From Zygnema cylindricum (taxonomy: Eukaryota; Streptophyta; Zygnematophyceae; Zygnematales; Zygnemataceae), in assembly GCA_037447655.1 (NCBI GenBank), contig JBBHKE010003210.1, forward strand, positions 1-62,000: 62,000 bases of DNA. The letters are read 5' to 3'. Positions 34,776 through 48,000 of the stretch are shown here, piece after piece. How positions within the stretch are numbered: position 1 is the first letter of the stretch; every line of letters begins with the position of its first letter. The notes under the pieces were generated by a model. The model saw only the letters and a list, made by a program, of their open reading frames with translations, was not told where the DNA came from and searched no databases. The translations under genes and the position numbers were made by a program.

Positions 34776-35514
34776 GGGTAACCTTCCATCAGTCGTTCCC
34801 AGTAATTGTACGATCACGTTTACCGACAGTAATATTTGTAACACTTTTCCATCAGGTCGTGCCAGTGAATCAAAAAATGCTTACGTGTTTGATTGCGATT
34901 GGTACCACGTAAGATCCTGTTGAGCCGGCCGGGAATAATGAAAGTTTTTAAAAGTACAAAATCTCAACTGCATATCTGTATGGGCGGACGCCGATTATAA
35001 TATCTAGTAGTTCCACGCTAATGTACAATCTGAGCGTTCTTGTAGTTGTCGTTGTTCCAACGACCATGAAAACCATTGCAAAATGAAAATTTGTACAAAT
35101 GTCCATGAATGTACCATTTTGTACATTCACGTATTATCGCTGTACCAGCGGAGGCGTGACAGGATGTCCTACAACCGAGATTTTGTCGTCGAACAGGGTG
35201 GCTATGATGTTAGACGGTACACACCATTTGCCACATGTAAGTTTATAGCTTCACGTCCGTTGTGGATCGACTCTGTAAGCGCAAAGTGTCCTCCTGAGGA
35301 CAGTCGGAGGAGACTCGCCAAGTACTAGATAGAAGGGGCGTTTACGCCGAGAATTCAAATTCGGACGGTGGGAGTTTTCGCCAAAAAGTCTGGAGAATCT
35401 TAACGAAGTTTTAGTAAACATCTTTTGTAAAAAAAAAAAAAACAGTACGGTCTAGTACGGAAAGGTACTTTTTCTAGCAAACAACCCCACTTTGCGCCCG
35501 ATGGAAGGTTACCC
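34776..35514. mobile_element. Harbinger-like element H4 inserted in repeat R1
   Basis: The ends are inverted repeats, GGGTAACCTTCCATC on the left and its complement on the right (with weaker match beyond). TCA lies on both sides (34773-34775, 35515-35517). R1 copy 1 lacks the element at this point. It contains a small palindrome GTCCTC/GAGGAC at 35288-35301. There is no coding frame. The TCA duplication departs from the usual TWA. Confidence 0.82.
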
Positions 35515-35634
35515 TCATTACCAACTCTATTCGTACAGTACGAGTGTTCTGGTACAATCATTTCCAGATTGAAACAAAATTGAGCGCATCGGTCGATACC
35601 CATCTGTGAGCCGATACATCCTCGTAACCGGTTG

Positions 35635-36198
35635 CAAAGGTCGCAAACGGTCAACCAAAACCGTGACCGACCGTTTACCGACCGCCCGCGCCGGATCCCG
35701 AACGGATTCGGTTGCCAAATTTTGAGGGCCGGGCGGTTGCGGTTGGTTGATTCACCTGGAAAAAAAACGGTCGGTTACGGTCGGTCAACCAAAAAACAAA
35801 AAAAAAACAAAAATCCGTAGTGTCCATACAATACTACATTATTGTACTTTGTACTTTTTGGTATCGTGGAAGTACGAGACATCATGATTAGCGTCGCAAA
35901 TTTGACACGGTAGTAACACTATTCATTTCGCAAATCTAAGGGAACGCGACAAATCATAATTTTTGGCTTATTCATACGTCGTACATTAGTAAATTTTGTA
36001 CCTTTTCGGTTACGGGCGGGAACGGTTAGTCGCGAGAAATCGAGTTTCGGTTAACTTTTATTTTCGTAAACGTCGGTCGGTTAATGGGTAACAATTTTGG
36101 AGCGTGACATAACCCGGTCGGTCGTCGGTTACTCAGATTTTGAAAAAAAATAAACGGTCGGTTTCGGTTATGTAAAATTTTGACTTTTGCGACCTCTG
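35635..36198. mobile_element. hAT-like non-autonomous element with intact 8-bp target duplication
   Basis: The 564-bp element starts CAAAGGTCGCAAACGGTCAA and ends with the complement of CAGAGGTCGCAAAAGTCAAA. It is flanked by the perfect 8-bp direct repeat ACCGGTTG (35627-35634 and 36199-36206). An 8-bp duplication with CARAGG-type ends is diagnostic of hAT elements. Both sub-terminal regions are full of CGGTCGGTTA words. No transposase frame. Confidence 0.92.
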
Positions 36199-36397
36199 AC
36201 CGGTTGTAATGAGTCACATTTTTGTTAAATGTTCGCACGCTCGTTGCAACAGTATCCAACGTCATCGCTGCCCTATAATGTCATCGTACCTTTCCAGCCC
36301 GAACTTTCGTACACCTTTTTTCATTGTTCTAATACTGTACGATTGTACAATATTTTTTAGTCTAGCTGCACAATTCTACACCTTACATCGCAATTTA

Positions 36398-37344
36398 GGG
36401 GATGTCCCCATGTAATCGGTACTTTGATAAAGTATTTTGGACTGTAGTGAAGATTCTCCGTACTACTTTGAAGAGCGTCCCAATGTGCGAAAATGAAATC
36501 GGAACTTTGACATGTGACGGTTGTAGACGTAGGTACAACTTGTGACGATTGAAGGCGACTACGAAACTTCCGACGATTAGTGACGCCAACAAAAACAGCG
36601 ACTGTGGTAGACGTCTAGATTTTTGTGAAATTGTAGATGTTTCGGGTTTGGTAACATTGTGACGTCACGCTCGCTTGTGACAACGTCGACGTCACGGATT
36701 CAAGAACTTCCCGCCATGGTTTTCCGATTTCGTTTTTTCTACTTTTCTCACTCGACTTGCCATTAAAAAAGACCTAAAAAATGTCAGAAAAAATATTTTT
36801 AAAATATCTTTCATTTTATACCAATATTGTCGTGTATCATTTTAAAAAGTGTGAGATACATTCGATAGTGTGAGAGGGAGAGAGGAGAGGCGACGACGGC
36901 GAAAAATTATGCAAAGGACCCATGAATGCAAGTGGAAGTCCTAGACCCCTGCAATTTTTTTTCCGTACATAGCGCGTGACGGCTGCGGATCAAAATAGCG
37001 AGGACTCTCCCTCGTCCAAAATTTGTACAAATCGTGTGGCACGTGCGTGGTTCGTTTTTCATTCGCTGTTTGGGCGGTACCTGAGCTAAAATCACCCCCT
37101 CGAGGTGATTTTGGAAGAAGTTTTTTTTGGGCTGGATTCTCTTGCCCGGGGGTCGAAAAGGGGAAAACGCCAAAATGCATTTACATGACGACAAACACGC
37201 CGTACATTCAAAGTATGAATTGACGTTCACTCTACTTTGGTAAAAATGATTTTTTCGTACGGCTAAAGTTTTTGTCAAAGTTCCCTGAAAAAAAGGGCAA
37301 AAAGACAGAGAAAAGTATATACTTTAAAACATGGGGACACCCCC
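36398..37344. mobile_element. PIF/Harbinger-like element H5
   Basis: The 947-bp element has ends GGGGATGTCCCCATG and (complement) GGGGGTGTCCCCATG, flanked by TTA on both sides (36395-36397, 37345-37347). It belongs to the same terminal subfamily as H2. An internal hairpin, AAAATCACC/GGTGATTTT, lies at 37088-37112 around CTCGAG. No transposase frame. Confidence 0.85.
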
Positions 37345-37347
37345 TTA

Positions 37348-38505
37348 GTATTAGTGAATTCTCAGCGTTAAAACGGATTTAGTATTAGCTACACCAAACT
37401 GTGTTCATTTACGTGGCTCATTTTGGGCCACTTATCTAGATAGCAGTGTGAACTCTAATTTATGATTTTGGATCAAAAAAAAGCACGCACTTGAATCAGG
37501 GCAAGTCAACAAATTGACAGTGATATGCGATTGTTCTCCTTCCCTTCCTCCTCCCGTATATTTCGGGCTAAAATACTTTCTATGTATGGGTTTAATATAT
37601 TTTTTAGTTTTGCTTAACCCTCCGAGATGATAGGAGGATTCCTCTGTTTTCATCCGACCAAAGGTTAACATCTTGCCCTGAGTTGCTTTCTTGCTTTTGA
37701 GCATCATTATGTAGCAAGTGAAGGACGTATTTTCAAGTGAAATACTGTTGAAGACTGCATTTACACAGACTTTTGTTTTTTTTCTCTTGAATCTCGCACA
37801 AGCAAATTACAAACCATGAAAAGTTTTTGTGACAATATTCCAATGGTTTTGCAAGTTCCAAGATCTTTTCGTAAACAGCTCTTTCTAAGCCTTTAATGTT
37901 TTTGAATTTATGGAACTCGAATTTTTTTATCTAACACAAACAATCAGCTCGTCATTTCGCAAACATCAAAGTTATGCATTTTGCCTTTCAAACGTGGAGC
38001 GAAGTAATCGATTTGTCAAACAACAAAGTCCAATTTCACATCTATATCTTTGTTCCAACTGGGAAAGCCTATCAAATGTAGTGTGATGCATTTATACTAT
38101 GAAAACGTATGCAGTAAGCGCTGGAGATTAGTCGATGCCTTGTAATTAAAAATGCATCACGATCATTCAAAACGCATGCATTTGGAATGCATCATCAATC
38201 ATAAAAAATGTATCATTAATTATTGAAAATTAATCACCTTCTTTTCAATGCTCAGCGCTATGTCATCTAGTGTTTGAACATCTTAATCGGCATTCTGTAA
38301 CAAAGAACATTGATAACTTCTTTACAGGATTTGCATAATATGGACCCAGTCCTTGTAATTTTTACGTCTTCGATTTTGCGGTTTTGGCCCAGTTTTATTC
38401 TTTAAACTGCTTTTTCTGGCTGCCCTTTTATTCAACTTTTCTGATGTTCTGTAAGCTGCCTTCAAATAAATCTATGGGCTAATTACAGAATTGATGGTTT
38501 TGCAG
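37348..38505. other. Intergenic, upstream of PIG-A
   Basis: AT-rich, no supported exon. The right end should hold the PIG-A promoter and 5' UTR. The ATG at 38506 directly follows a perfect acceptor sequence (TTTTGCAG), so a 5' UTR intron is likely. A few GATGCATTTT-type words repeat around 38080-38220. Confidence 0.5.
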
Positions 38506-41500
38506 ATGGGCGATGGAGTTCGAGAGAAGCATAGAGTGTTGATGGTGTCAGATTTTTTTTATCCAAACTTTGGAGGTGTTGAAAATCACATTTATTACCT
38601 CTCACAGTGTCTACTTAAGCGTGGCCACAAGGTCAGAATCATTGAAATTCTTCACATTCGTCCCACATATTGGTATGTACTGTGAATGCAAATTATGAAG
38701 CCTAAGTGGACGAGGAACTAGCAACAAATGGCACTTAAGGTTATTATCAGTAAATTTACATGCTTAATCTGTATCTTCCCAACCTTCACATGCGAGGCTA
38801 TTACATTATAGCGATTCGGTCAGATATATATGTTTCATATCAGTTATCACATCACTGGGCTGTTCTTCCATGGCTGTCAGTACAAGGAGCATGATATGTT
38901 AGGAAAATACCTAAAAAGCATTCAACAATTTGTGTCTTCCTTTTTCTTTTTTTTTCTTTTTCGCCTTATCCAGGTTGTTGTACTTACGCATGCCTATGGA
39001 GAAAGATCAGGTGTTCGGTGGATGACAAATGGCCTAAAAGTATATTATGCTCCTCGGCTTCCTTTCTATTTGCAAAACACCTTGCCTACACTATGGGGCA
39101 CACTGCCTCTCTTACGATCCATTTTGATACGGGAACGCATCACTGTCCTTCATGGCCATCAGGCATTTTCCACACTTTGCCATGAGGGTCTTCTCCATGC
39201 AAGAACTCTAGGCTTGCCTGTGGTTTTCACTGACCATTCGCTCTATGGATTCGGAGACTTGGGGAGCATTCACATGAACAAGGTAAGGCCTCTGTGGAGA
39301 TAGTGTGACACATTGTTAGTCGCAATGTTTACCGCCCTTTCGCTATGACTGTCATGGGATTCTTGGTGTAAATGTGAAATTGGAATGTATAATACTATTT
39401 TAATGTAGGGTAACATGGTGGATTGTAGTCCACTTCCTTAAATAGTGTTATTAACACTATTTTATGATTTTCGACCCCAAAAAGTCGCGACCGAATTAGC
39501 GATGGACGATGTAGTCTAGAAAAAGTGTGAGAATGTTCTCCTTTTTTTTAATCTTTGCTTCGATCGACGCTGCGCATGGTCATTTGGAAGGATGAAAGGG
39601 TTACTAAAACCTTTTGTCCAATGTGTCCTTGTTTGGAATGAACTATGAGATTATTTAAAGTCATCTTTATGACCTTATTCAAGTTTACTAGAGCAAGCCA
39701 AGAAACTGTCTGAATTCCTGATGCCTCATGCATGAGCCATGGCTGTGAAAGTCAAATGTTACTCAGATTATCCCTGCTCGTGTTTTTAGTCGGGTAAACA
39801 TTGACTGTTTTTTCCCGATACTTTCATGTGCAACAGACGAAGTATTTAGGGTTATCTCACCAAAAGATCGAAATTGTCTCGTAGGTCTCCAATCAAGTTC
39901 TCAAATCTGCTTCAAACTCCAACATTCTATTTCTTGTCTTCTCGATTTGTTGCTCACAGGTCTTGCAATTCACTCTTGCTGATGTCCACCATGCTGTGTG
40001 TGTCTCCCACACCAGCAAGGAAAACACAGTTCTCCGTTCTGGCATTCCTCCACACCGTGTTTCCGTTATCCCCAACGCTGTGGACGTTTGCATGTTCCGC
40101 CCAGACCCCTCTCAACGTCGGTCTGACCAAATAACTATTGTTGTTTTAAGTCGACTTGTATATCGAAAGGGAGCTGATCTTCTCGTGGACGTTATCCCCG
40201 AAGTCTGTCGCCGATACCCTCAGGTGAGAGACTTTTTTTTTACATTTTTGCGAGAAGCTGGCCTTTTAAAAAATAAAATTAAGAGCCATTAGAAGTGATA
40301 CACATGTTTTTCCGTTTCTGAGCCTATCCCTCAGAAGCAGTTTTATGTCTCTCCTTAACTGCTCACTTGCAGGTTGAGCACTCATGTGTGTAATTCTGCT
40401 CAACGCAGAATATTTTCTTCGATCCATACATTTTCACTTATGCTTTTTAGAACTGTAACCATTTCGCCACCTGCGTTACTCAGTCCTGTGTTTGACTGCA
40501 GCATAAAGTTGCATCCAGTTGTGTCCTCCACTGTATTCTCCTCCTTATCTCTCTGTATCTGGTGCTGATTTCAGGTCCGTTTCATAGTGGGAGGCGATGG
40601 GCCCAAACGGGCAGCTATAGAAGAGATGCGAGACCGCCATATTCTCCACACGAGAGTCACCATGTTGGGGGCAGTTCAACATGCCAATGTTCGTTCGGTT
40701 CTCATTCAAGGAGACATATTTTTGAATAGGTAAATCGGGAAATATTGAGATTTCGGGTAAAGGGAGGATGGGTGGAGACAGATCTAAAGAAAGAAGGATC
40801 ATAATGGATCATGCTTTAGAAATGGAACAGGTTAGCAGATTTCTGTCTGAAAATGTTCGACTTGAAACCAGTTATGGGTGCAGTGAAATTGATTCGATGT
40901 TTCTTCTGTCCCGTCGCTTTTCTCCTGAATCATAGTATTTCTGGTGATAAAACATTGATTGGCTTCCTGTCCAAGTGACTAGATTATTGTATAAATGGAG
41001 TGAAAACAAAGAGTAACAGCAGACCGGTCCGGATTGGGATATATGACGTTCTTTCTTTCCTATTTTAGCCTCAGCAAAGGATGATCCTTAAAAAAAAAAA
41101 ACAAAAAATCATCCTTTGATTCTCGTTCCTTTATTATCATCCTCTATGATCCTCTATTATCCTTGCTTTGACAAGGGACTCTGTTGTGGCAGCTCTTTAA
41201 CAGAGGCTTTCTGTATCGCGATTTTGGAGGCGGCAAGTTGTGGGCTTCTCACTGTGAGCACATGCGTTGGAGGAGTGCCTGAGGTAGGAGGAGAGTTTTC
41301 TCTTTCAAGCATACAATCATACAGGGAAAAAAAAAAAAAAAGTAGATAAGAAATAACAGGACCATTGCGTTTTGATTGTGTTAACAAGTTCATCCTGGTG
41401 CTAATATTTCCGACCCACGCTAATTTTGGCAAATTTTCTAAGCACGACCCTGTTTGACTTTTGGCTATTCCTGTTTCTTACGATGTTTTTACGAAGTTGC

Positions 41501-42980
41501 CATGCTGGTATGAGATGACATGTTGCATGGGACACAAACAGCAAATTTCTGCAAGGTCTTCCTCTTCTATTGGTCCTCTGTTGACTTCGTGAAAAGTTGA
41601 AGAGAGCGATAAAGTTTGAAAAAAACCATTTTCTATTGGGAAGCGGTCTGCAGGTTCTCCCTGGCGACATGATGGTTCTGGCCAATCCCGAGCCTCTGTC
41701 GATAGTGCGAGCTATAGGACAAGCAATAGACCGATTGCCAGGTGTCGATCCGTGGTCGCTGCACTATCGGGTACAATAATCCAGAAGGGAGAAAGGGAGG
41801 GAGGGAGGGGGGAGGGAGGGGGACGTAATATGTTTGCCTCTTATTTTTGCTTGTGATGTCTGTGCCAGGTGGCTAACATGTACAGCTGGCACGATGTGGC
41901 TCTCCGAACTGAAAAAGTGTACGACAAAGTCGCGGAAGTGCCACAGGATCACCTTCTTGACCGACTCGCTAGGTGAGCAGCAAAGTTCACAACCATTAGA
42001 GTGGTAAACACTTTTTGTGAGTATTATAGGTTAACTTAATAGGATTGTGAAAATTCAAATTCAATCAAGTTCAATGGACGAGTTTTGAATGCACTTTTTT
42101 TGCATCTGTTTTCAATATGATCGTGTTTTAGCTGATGATAACATTTTTATAGAATGGCCAATAAAATCTGCACTGGTAGTGGTGGATTCTTTTTTAAACT
42201 TGAACACAATCTTATGGAACACACTCTTTTCAATATTGTGATATTTATCATGAATACTGGATGAAATTTCTACTGAACTCAATAATTTGGTATTGAACAC
42301 TAATTTTCGTATATTTTGGTTGGTTTTGACTGCAGATATTACGCTTGTGGCCCCTGGGCAGGCAAAATCTTTTGTTTTGTGGTCCTCGTCAACCATATTT
42401 TTTGCGTTTTTCTCAATTATTGGAAGGTAACTAGTTTCTGTTCCTCCACCAGTTTTAGACACCGTATTAAAAAAAATGTCATCACCCTTGAAAAAACTAT
42501 TCGTCTATGAACAGGTTGACTTTTTAATTTCTTTGCGAAAAATTCTCATAGGACACTTTCTTCATTGCTGTCTGAAATTAAAAGCGTTTTTTTGGCTTGT
42601 TTATACGCATATTGTTGGTTTTTATGTTCATGGTTACTGGTTCTTAAAGCTTTTCCATTCACTATTTTGTGCTGAGAAACCATTTCCATGGAGAGTAGCA
42701 CATCACCAGTTCAGATCAGTTCCGTTCAATTCGATTCGATTCATAAAAACTTAAATCAAGATGTGTCGAAACCATTTGAAGTTGAGGATTGCTGTGAACA
42801 AAACGAAGTCCTAATTGAAGATATTCAATGGGAGGTTTCCTAGATGTGCATAGAAAATGACATTTAAAGAGCGTTTTTTTTATTGAACTGATATAGTTTT
42901 GTTTGGTGTGACAGCCGGTAGACAATATCGATATTGCTCCCGATTTTCCTACAGAAGTTTTCGCGGGTGTACCCAAGTGA
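38506..42980 (+). CDS. PIGA: PIG-A, catalytic subunit of GPI N-acetylglucosaminyltransferase (SETH2 type)
   Basis: Nine exons join in phase: 38506-38631, 38974-39282, 39960-40223, 40575-40729, 41193-41283, 41654-41770, 41869-41972, 42336-42426 and 42915-42980, giving about 440 residues, the usual length. PIG-A transfers GlcNAc from UDP-GlcNAc to phosphatidylinositol on the cytosolic face of the ER, the first step of GPI-anchor synthesis. Landmarks are [82 protein letters not shown], the EX7E donor-site motif in [19 protein letters not shown], and a C-terminal membrane span ([16 protein letters not shown]). The start is the first ATG after the acceptor and sits where known proteins begin. All motifs appear intact. 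Confidence 0.97.
39345..39525. mobile_element. MITE-like repeat, family A, copy 2, in PIG-A intron 2
   Basis: About 180 bp sharing GTGTAAATG, GATTGTAGTCCACTTCCTT, TTATTAACACTATT and GCGACCGAATTAGCGATGG with 4435-4620 and 59580-59770. It lies wholly within the intron and does not touch splice sites. Confidence 0.65.
41788..41822 (+). repeat. GGGA-rich tract in PIG-A intron 6
   Basis: A run of GGGA/GGAG units with at least four G3 blocks at short spacing lies at the start of the 98-bp intron between exons 6 and 7. It could form a G-quadruplex in the pre-mRNA, and G-runs near short introns can act as splicing enhancers. This is inference. Confidence 0.7.
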
Positions 42981-45068
42981 GTGATTTGGTCCATCCTTAT
43001 GAAGGAAGCTTTGGGATGTTGTTTATAATTATTGATTCCTTTCAAATTTCTTTTTAACAGATTATTTTTTTATGTGACTTGCAAGTATATTTTGTAAGAC
43101 AGTTAAAAGTTAGTTAAGGATTCGGTTGAAAGGCTTAGTTCTCCCTGCTGCAAGGTTATCTGTTGGGCAGTTTTCTGAATGAAGTTTTATTATGAAAAGA
43201 GAATAAAATATAAGTTATTTTGAGAGCAAAAGGATTTTTATGTAAATGTGGAAATAGAATCAACAACATAAATTTATAATTGGATGACCGGGCTAAATGC
43301 TGTCTATATAAAACTGTTATCACAATTTATGACTATTTTGGCTATCAGGAACGACCGCAAGGTTACAAATTTTTCAATAAATTTTTTGATGGTAAACCAT
43401 TCGAGTATGAACTAAATAAAATGGCAAAATGAAACTGAAAATAGCATTTGAGATCAAACTCTTGGATGGTTTACCATCCCGCTTTTTAATAAGTCAGCCT
43501 CCCTCGTAAAAACCCAAAGACACTGCTGAAACCAAGGGACGAGCTCAAAGGATAAGCTATTGACGTAATTAAACACTAATAAGAGCAAAAGATATATATC
43601 CCACCCAACTCCTCACAATACAACGGTAATGTATTATCCCAATTGCAAATATAAGAATGATGCAAAGCTAAAGCCATGAAAAAATGCTGACTATGAAGGT
43701 GCTTACAAGTCCATGTCTATACAAGGTGGTCTCCTCCTGGGTGTCCTCTTCTCGAACAACTGTGACCATTAACGGAGGAATTCGTCCAAAGAAATGCCCG
43801 AGTAACCAAAGTTCCCAACTGATATCCGAAGAGAATAGAACATGGTATCTTGACGATCTTCATGACACTCCTTGTCCCTCGCAGCATTTCACGCCACCAT
43901 TCCAGTCTGTTGAGCTACTTGAGGGAGACTCGAGATTCACCCAAACAATGCATGCAAATGCGACTATCACCATCAAGTAAAACATTGTCATTCCTGCGGG
44001 AAGGAATATGCGACATATATAATGTAATAGAGTGGAACGGTTTTCTGTGCAACATTTCTAGAAATAAAAATCGCTAACATTTTAAGAGCTGATATTTTCC
44101 AACTACATATGAACATGATTGCATCCTGAATGTCTACAGGTCTGGCTTTTTCTGAGCCTTTGTTACAGATAGATTTAGCGGTCACATAAACTTTATCCCT
44201 TTTATACGCTCGCGTCATGTTGTGTAAACACTCTACTTCGAAACATCTACCAGATGTGTCCGTCAAATTTTGAATACCAAGGTAAAACAACTTAGTTTTT
44301 CAAAGACATAGAAGTCCCTTAACCAACTTTAAGCCAAACGAAGATACAATTGTAGACATCCATCATTAAAACCAGGTATTGGTATGCAAACTGTACTGAA
44401 TAACAAACGTCTTATGGTAATCGCGGTCATAAAAGAACCAAAAAGGTGAAGAACACTCAGGGATTTATATCGTTAGGACCAGCCATACTCTTTGTCAAAC
44501 GTATCCAAAGCCCGCATCAATTTTCACATTAGGAAAACAATGACAAATCTGTTTTAAGTTATCATAACCTCCAATTTGGTCAGCAAATTGCCACATCATA
44601 TGCACTACCATCCAGGGGAAGAGCCATTAATTCATATTTGTTTTATCTTTCAATTTGAATATATGGCTTACCACATATACATCAGAAGAGTTGTCCCTCT
44701 CTTCACACCCTAAAGGTCCTTATGAAACATGGAATGTCACCCCTTCGATGTTGAAAGGCCTACCATGTACACAAAATTTCTATCATTATTTCGTACATCC
44801 TTCTGTAGTGAATGTTGTTGCAAGACCATGTCATCCAAACAAAAAAAATCCAAACTATCCACACAAAATCTATCCATACCAAACCTAAGAATCCCCAAGT
44901 ACCTGTTATCACTAATCTCCTCTCTATCCTGGCAAAAATTTACAAATTTCAAACCTAACTCTGACTGCTCTGAAAACTTATTTCATGGCGAAAATGAATG
45001 AGATCCCCGTACCCAAATACCCAAAAACCCAAAGACCGAATAAAAAATGTCGATTTTCCCCGCTAAAT
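42981..45068. other. Intergenic between convergent PIG-A and FBN11 genes
   Basis: AT-rich sequence that must contain both 3' UTRs. Open frames such as 43684-43980 lack motifs and exon context. No repeats of the families seen elsewhere were recognised. Confidence 0.5.
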
Positions 45069-48000
45069 TTATGTGGTACGAGCTAGGAGAATGGACGCTC
45101 CAGATACACCCTTAACCACCATTAATCGTTCATCAAGAGCACTCACACAAACTAAATCCGTGAGATCGAAAATGTCACGAGGAATTTGTACTCGAACTTC
45201 TGTCAAAATTTGTTGTACGCTTTTGATGTCCGTCAACGGAGTCTCAAAACTAACTCCTAAATCCAACTCTCCCGGAACTAATTGTACCGTAGGGAGACTA
45301 GCCTCCTCCCCTTCTATCGACCGTTCTTTCTTTGACTTATGAATCCTTCCTCTCGCTCTCCTTCTTGCGTGCGATAATAAATGTGCCGCGATATCCATTT
45401 TACTTTTAACTTTGGACTCGTCTTCTGATTGTTGTTCTCCCTCGTGATCCGATTCGGCCGTATTATACAATCGAGCTCCGGGAATTGCTCGTATTTCACA
45501 AGAAGATGTGAGAAGTCCATTTGCACCCTTCTTATCATGTGGCCAATCAGCTCCCTGAGGTAGGACAGTAAAGCTAATTTCGGCTGTAAGTGTCGCAGAA
45601 AACGAAGACAAAGGGTTGGTGACATCCTTACTATTTGGTGTGATTGTCAAAAGCACATTTCGGAGGAGGACTGAGGGAGATGCCTGTTTAAAAGCCCACA
45701 GAAAATGCTCAAACACGAGTGAATGGAGGTGGTACAAATGTATAGGGAGAGAGAGAGCATACAGCCAGACACAAGAGGATCTAAAATACAGACAATAAAA
45801 AGGATAAACCCTGAGAATATATGCATTGTTTACCTGTCTCATTGTTGTGCCTATCATTCGCCCAGTGTGATAAAGCATTCTCCATTTTCCAGAGCTCAGT
45901 CTCTCCCATGTCTGAATATGAGAAGGTCCCCTCAGTGTCAGTCGGTATAATTGTTTCGTCAAACATTGGAACCTAACTATTTAAAATCGTACATTCCTAA
46001 GCAAAATAGCCAAATTCGAGCTTCTATCATCCAATCCCAAAGTTCAAGCATTGTTGTCTTTGCAATTATAAAATTATTTTCCTGTTAAGGCTGGTTTTCC
46101 TTCTGTCCTTTTGCGAAACAGCATGATGGAAACTTTAGAACAATCAAAGACTACAACAGCAGTAGAATACAGAAAAATAAATAAATAACTGTTCTGTTTC
46201 ACGCTTGGCATAATTCACATACTCGTGTTGCTTTCATAAAATAAACGGTTTTCAAAGGCCGTTAGAAACTTTCACTGCATCTATGGCCTTTAGCTAAGAG
46301 TAAGAGACAAGCTACAGACCAAAATTTGTTCCTATTAATGTGAAGATAATAGACATAATTCAATTTTCCGTTTTAACCCTCCTCCTCGTTGCTATCTAAC
46401 CATTTGCATACCTCGGCGGAGATTGGACTATTCATTCTCTCGATAATTCCAATGAGTTGTTGCAAGCGTTGTCTCTGTAAAATGCAATCAGAGAAAAACT
46501 ATGATATAAATTTCTCATGTAAATTATTACCTCAAAAGTACGCTATCTCCATTAGCAAATACAGCCAAATTTTCCCCAATTCCTCTATCAGGTTCACAAA
46601 CTCGCACAAAAAAATCCCTTCAGAGCTATGGTGGTTACTGTAAAACAAATAAATTGTTTAAGCCTATAACACCAACCCGTTTCATAATATTGCTCACGTT
46701 TAATATTCCCTCTGAAATACGCAAATGAAACTCCTCGACAATCAACAACACCAATTTCATCGTCAAATGAAGGGAAAAGGAAAAAAAGGAATCGTATGAC
46801 TAACTTGTTCTGGTAGGTAAATAAACTCCTCTCCTATACGAACGGCAGCCGAACCGACCGCCCATTGGACAACATTTGGCAAAGATTCTCCTCGACGCCA
46901 TCTCGGACCGCACAGAAAAGGATGGCGAAGGGCATCCTGACAACTGACAAATATTAACATGATTCTCATGTGAGTATCCTCGCACACAACTTTACGTTTA
47001 CAACTTCGTGCCTCTTAACTGACCACCGAAAACATCCAAGCAGATATCCTAGACCAAAAACCGATCAAACGAGCATCACAAATCTTTTCAACAAAAACTT
47101 GGAAGAGGAAGAGTGGGCTTGGAAGAGGATGATGCATGCTAGACTCTGCTTGTCAACGCATCAGATTATACTTTAACATGTCAAATTGCAGAGATAAAGT
47201 TACAAAACTACAGAGGCATAATTATCGCAGTAAAAGCGAGATTACCTTATTCGTGACCCTGGCCTCGGATCTAGCATTGCTGCCAGTAAGTGCCATCCGG
47301 CTCCTCCATCAAGGTCCAGCATCTACAGTAATAACAGGAAACCCTTAAGCATTATAACATGATATCAGACTTAGGTAGATATAGGTCATTCACACAGGTA
47401 AATTACACGTACGCGATTTCTGTATTTCCAGCCAGTAGTCACAATGATCTTACAAAAGATGTATAATTCGCACATTTTTCTGTACAATTACTGTAATTAC
47501 TGGCCAGTAAGACCAGTATCGCATATGTGGAATCACGCTGTTACTTATGATTTTAGTAACAGAACCGAACTGCAGAACTAATACTCCGACTCTTCCTACT
47601 ACAGCCTCACAGGAAGGAAATATTCCATGTCTTGATCAACTTGTGTTTCACATTTTTGGTAGTTTATTAAAAACATTCGCAACTCCCCCTTTTAAGTCCT
47701 CAACTCTTAGATCCTCTTTCAGATCCTATTTTAGGTCCTTCAGGTCCTTTTTCGAGTCCTCTTTTTCGAGTTCTCTTTTTCGAGTCCTCTTTTTCGAGTC
47801 CTCTTTTTCGAGTCCTCTTTTTCGAGTCCTCTTTTTCGAGTCCTCTTTTTCGAGTCCTCTTTTTCGATTCCTCTTTTTCGAGTCCTCTTTTTCGAGTCCT
47901 CTTTTTCGAGTCCTCTTTTTCGAGTCCTCTTTTTCGAGTCCTCTTTTTCGAGTCCTCTTTTTCGAGTCCTCTTTTTCGAGTCCTCTTTTTCGAGTCCTCT

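Noticed and set aside
43684-43980. 98-codon plus-strand frame and its antisense
   Set aside because: Neither strand gives a recognisable domain or splice series; it lies between convergent gene ends.
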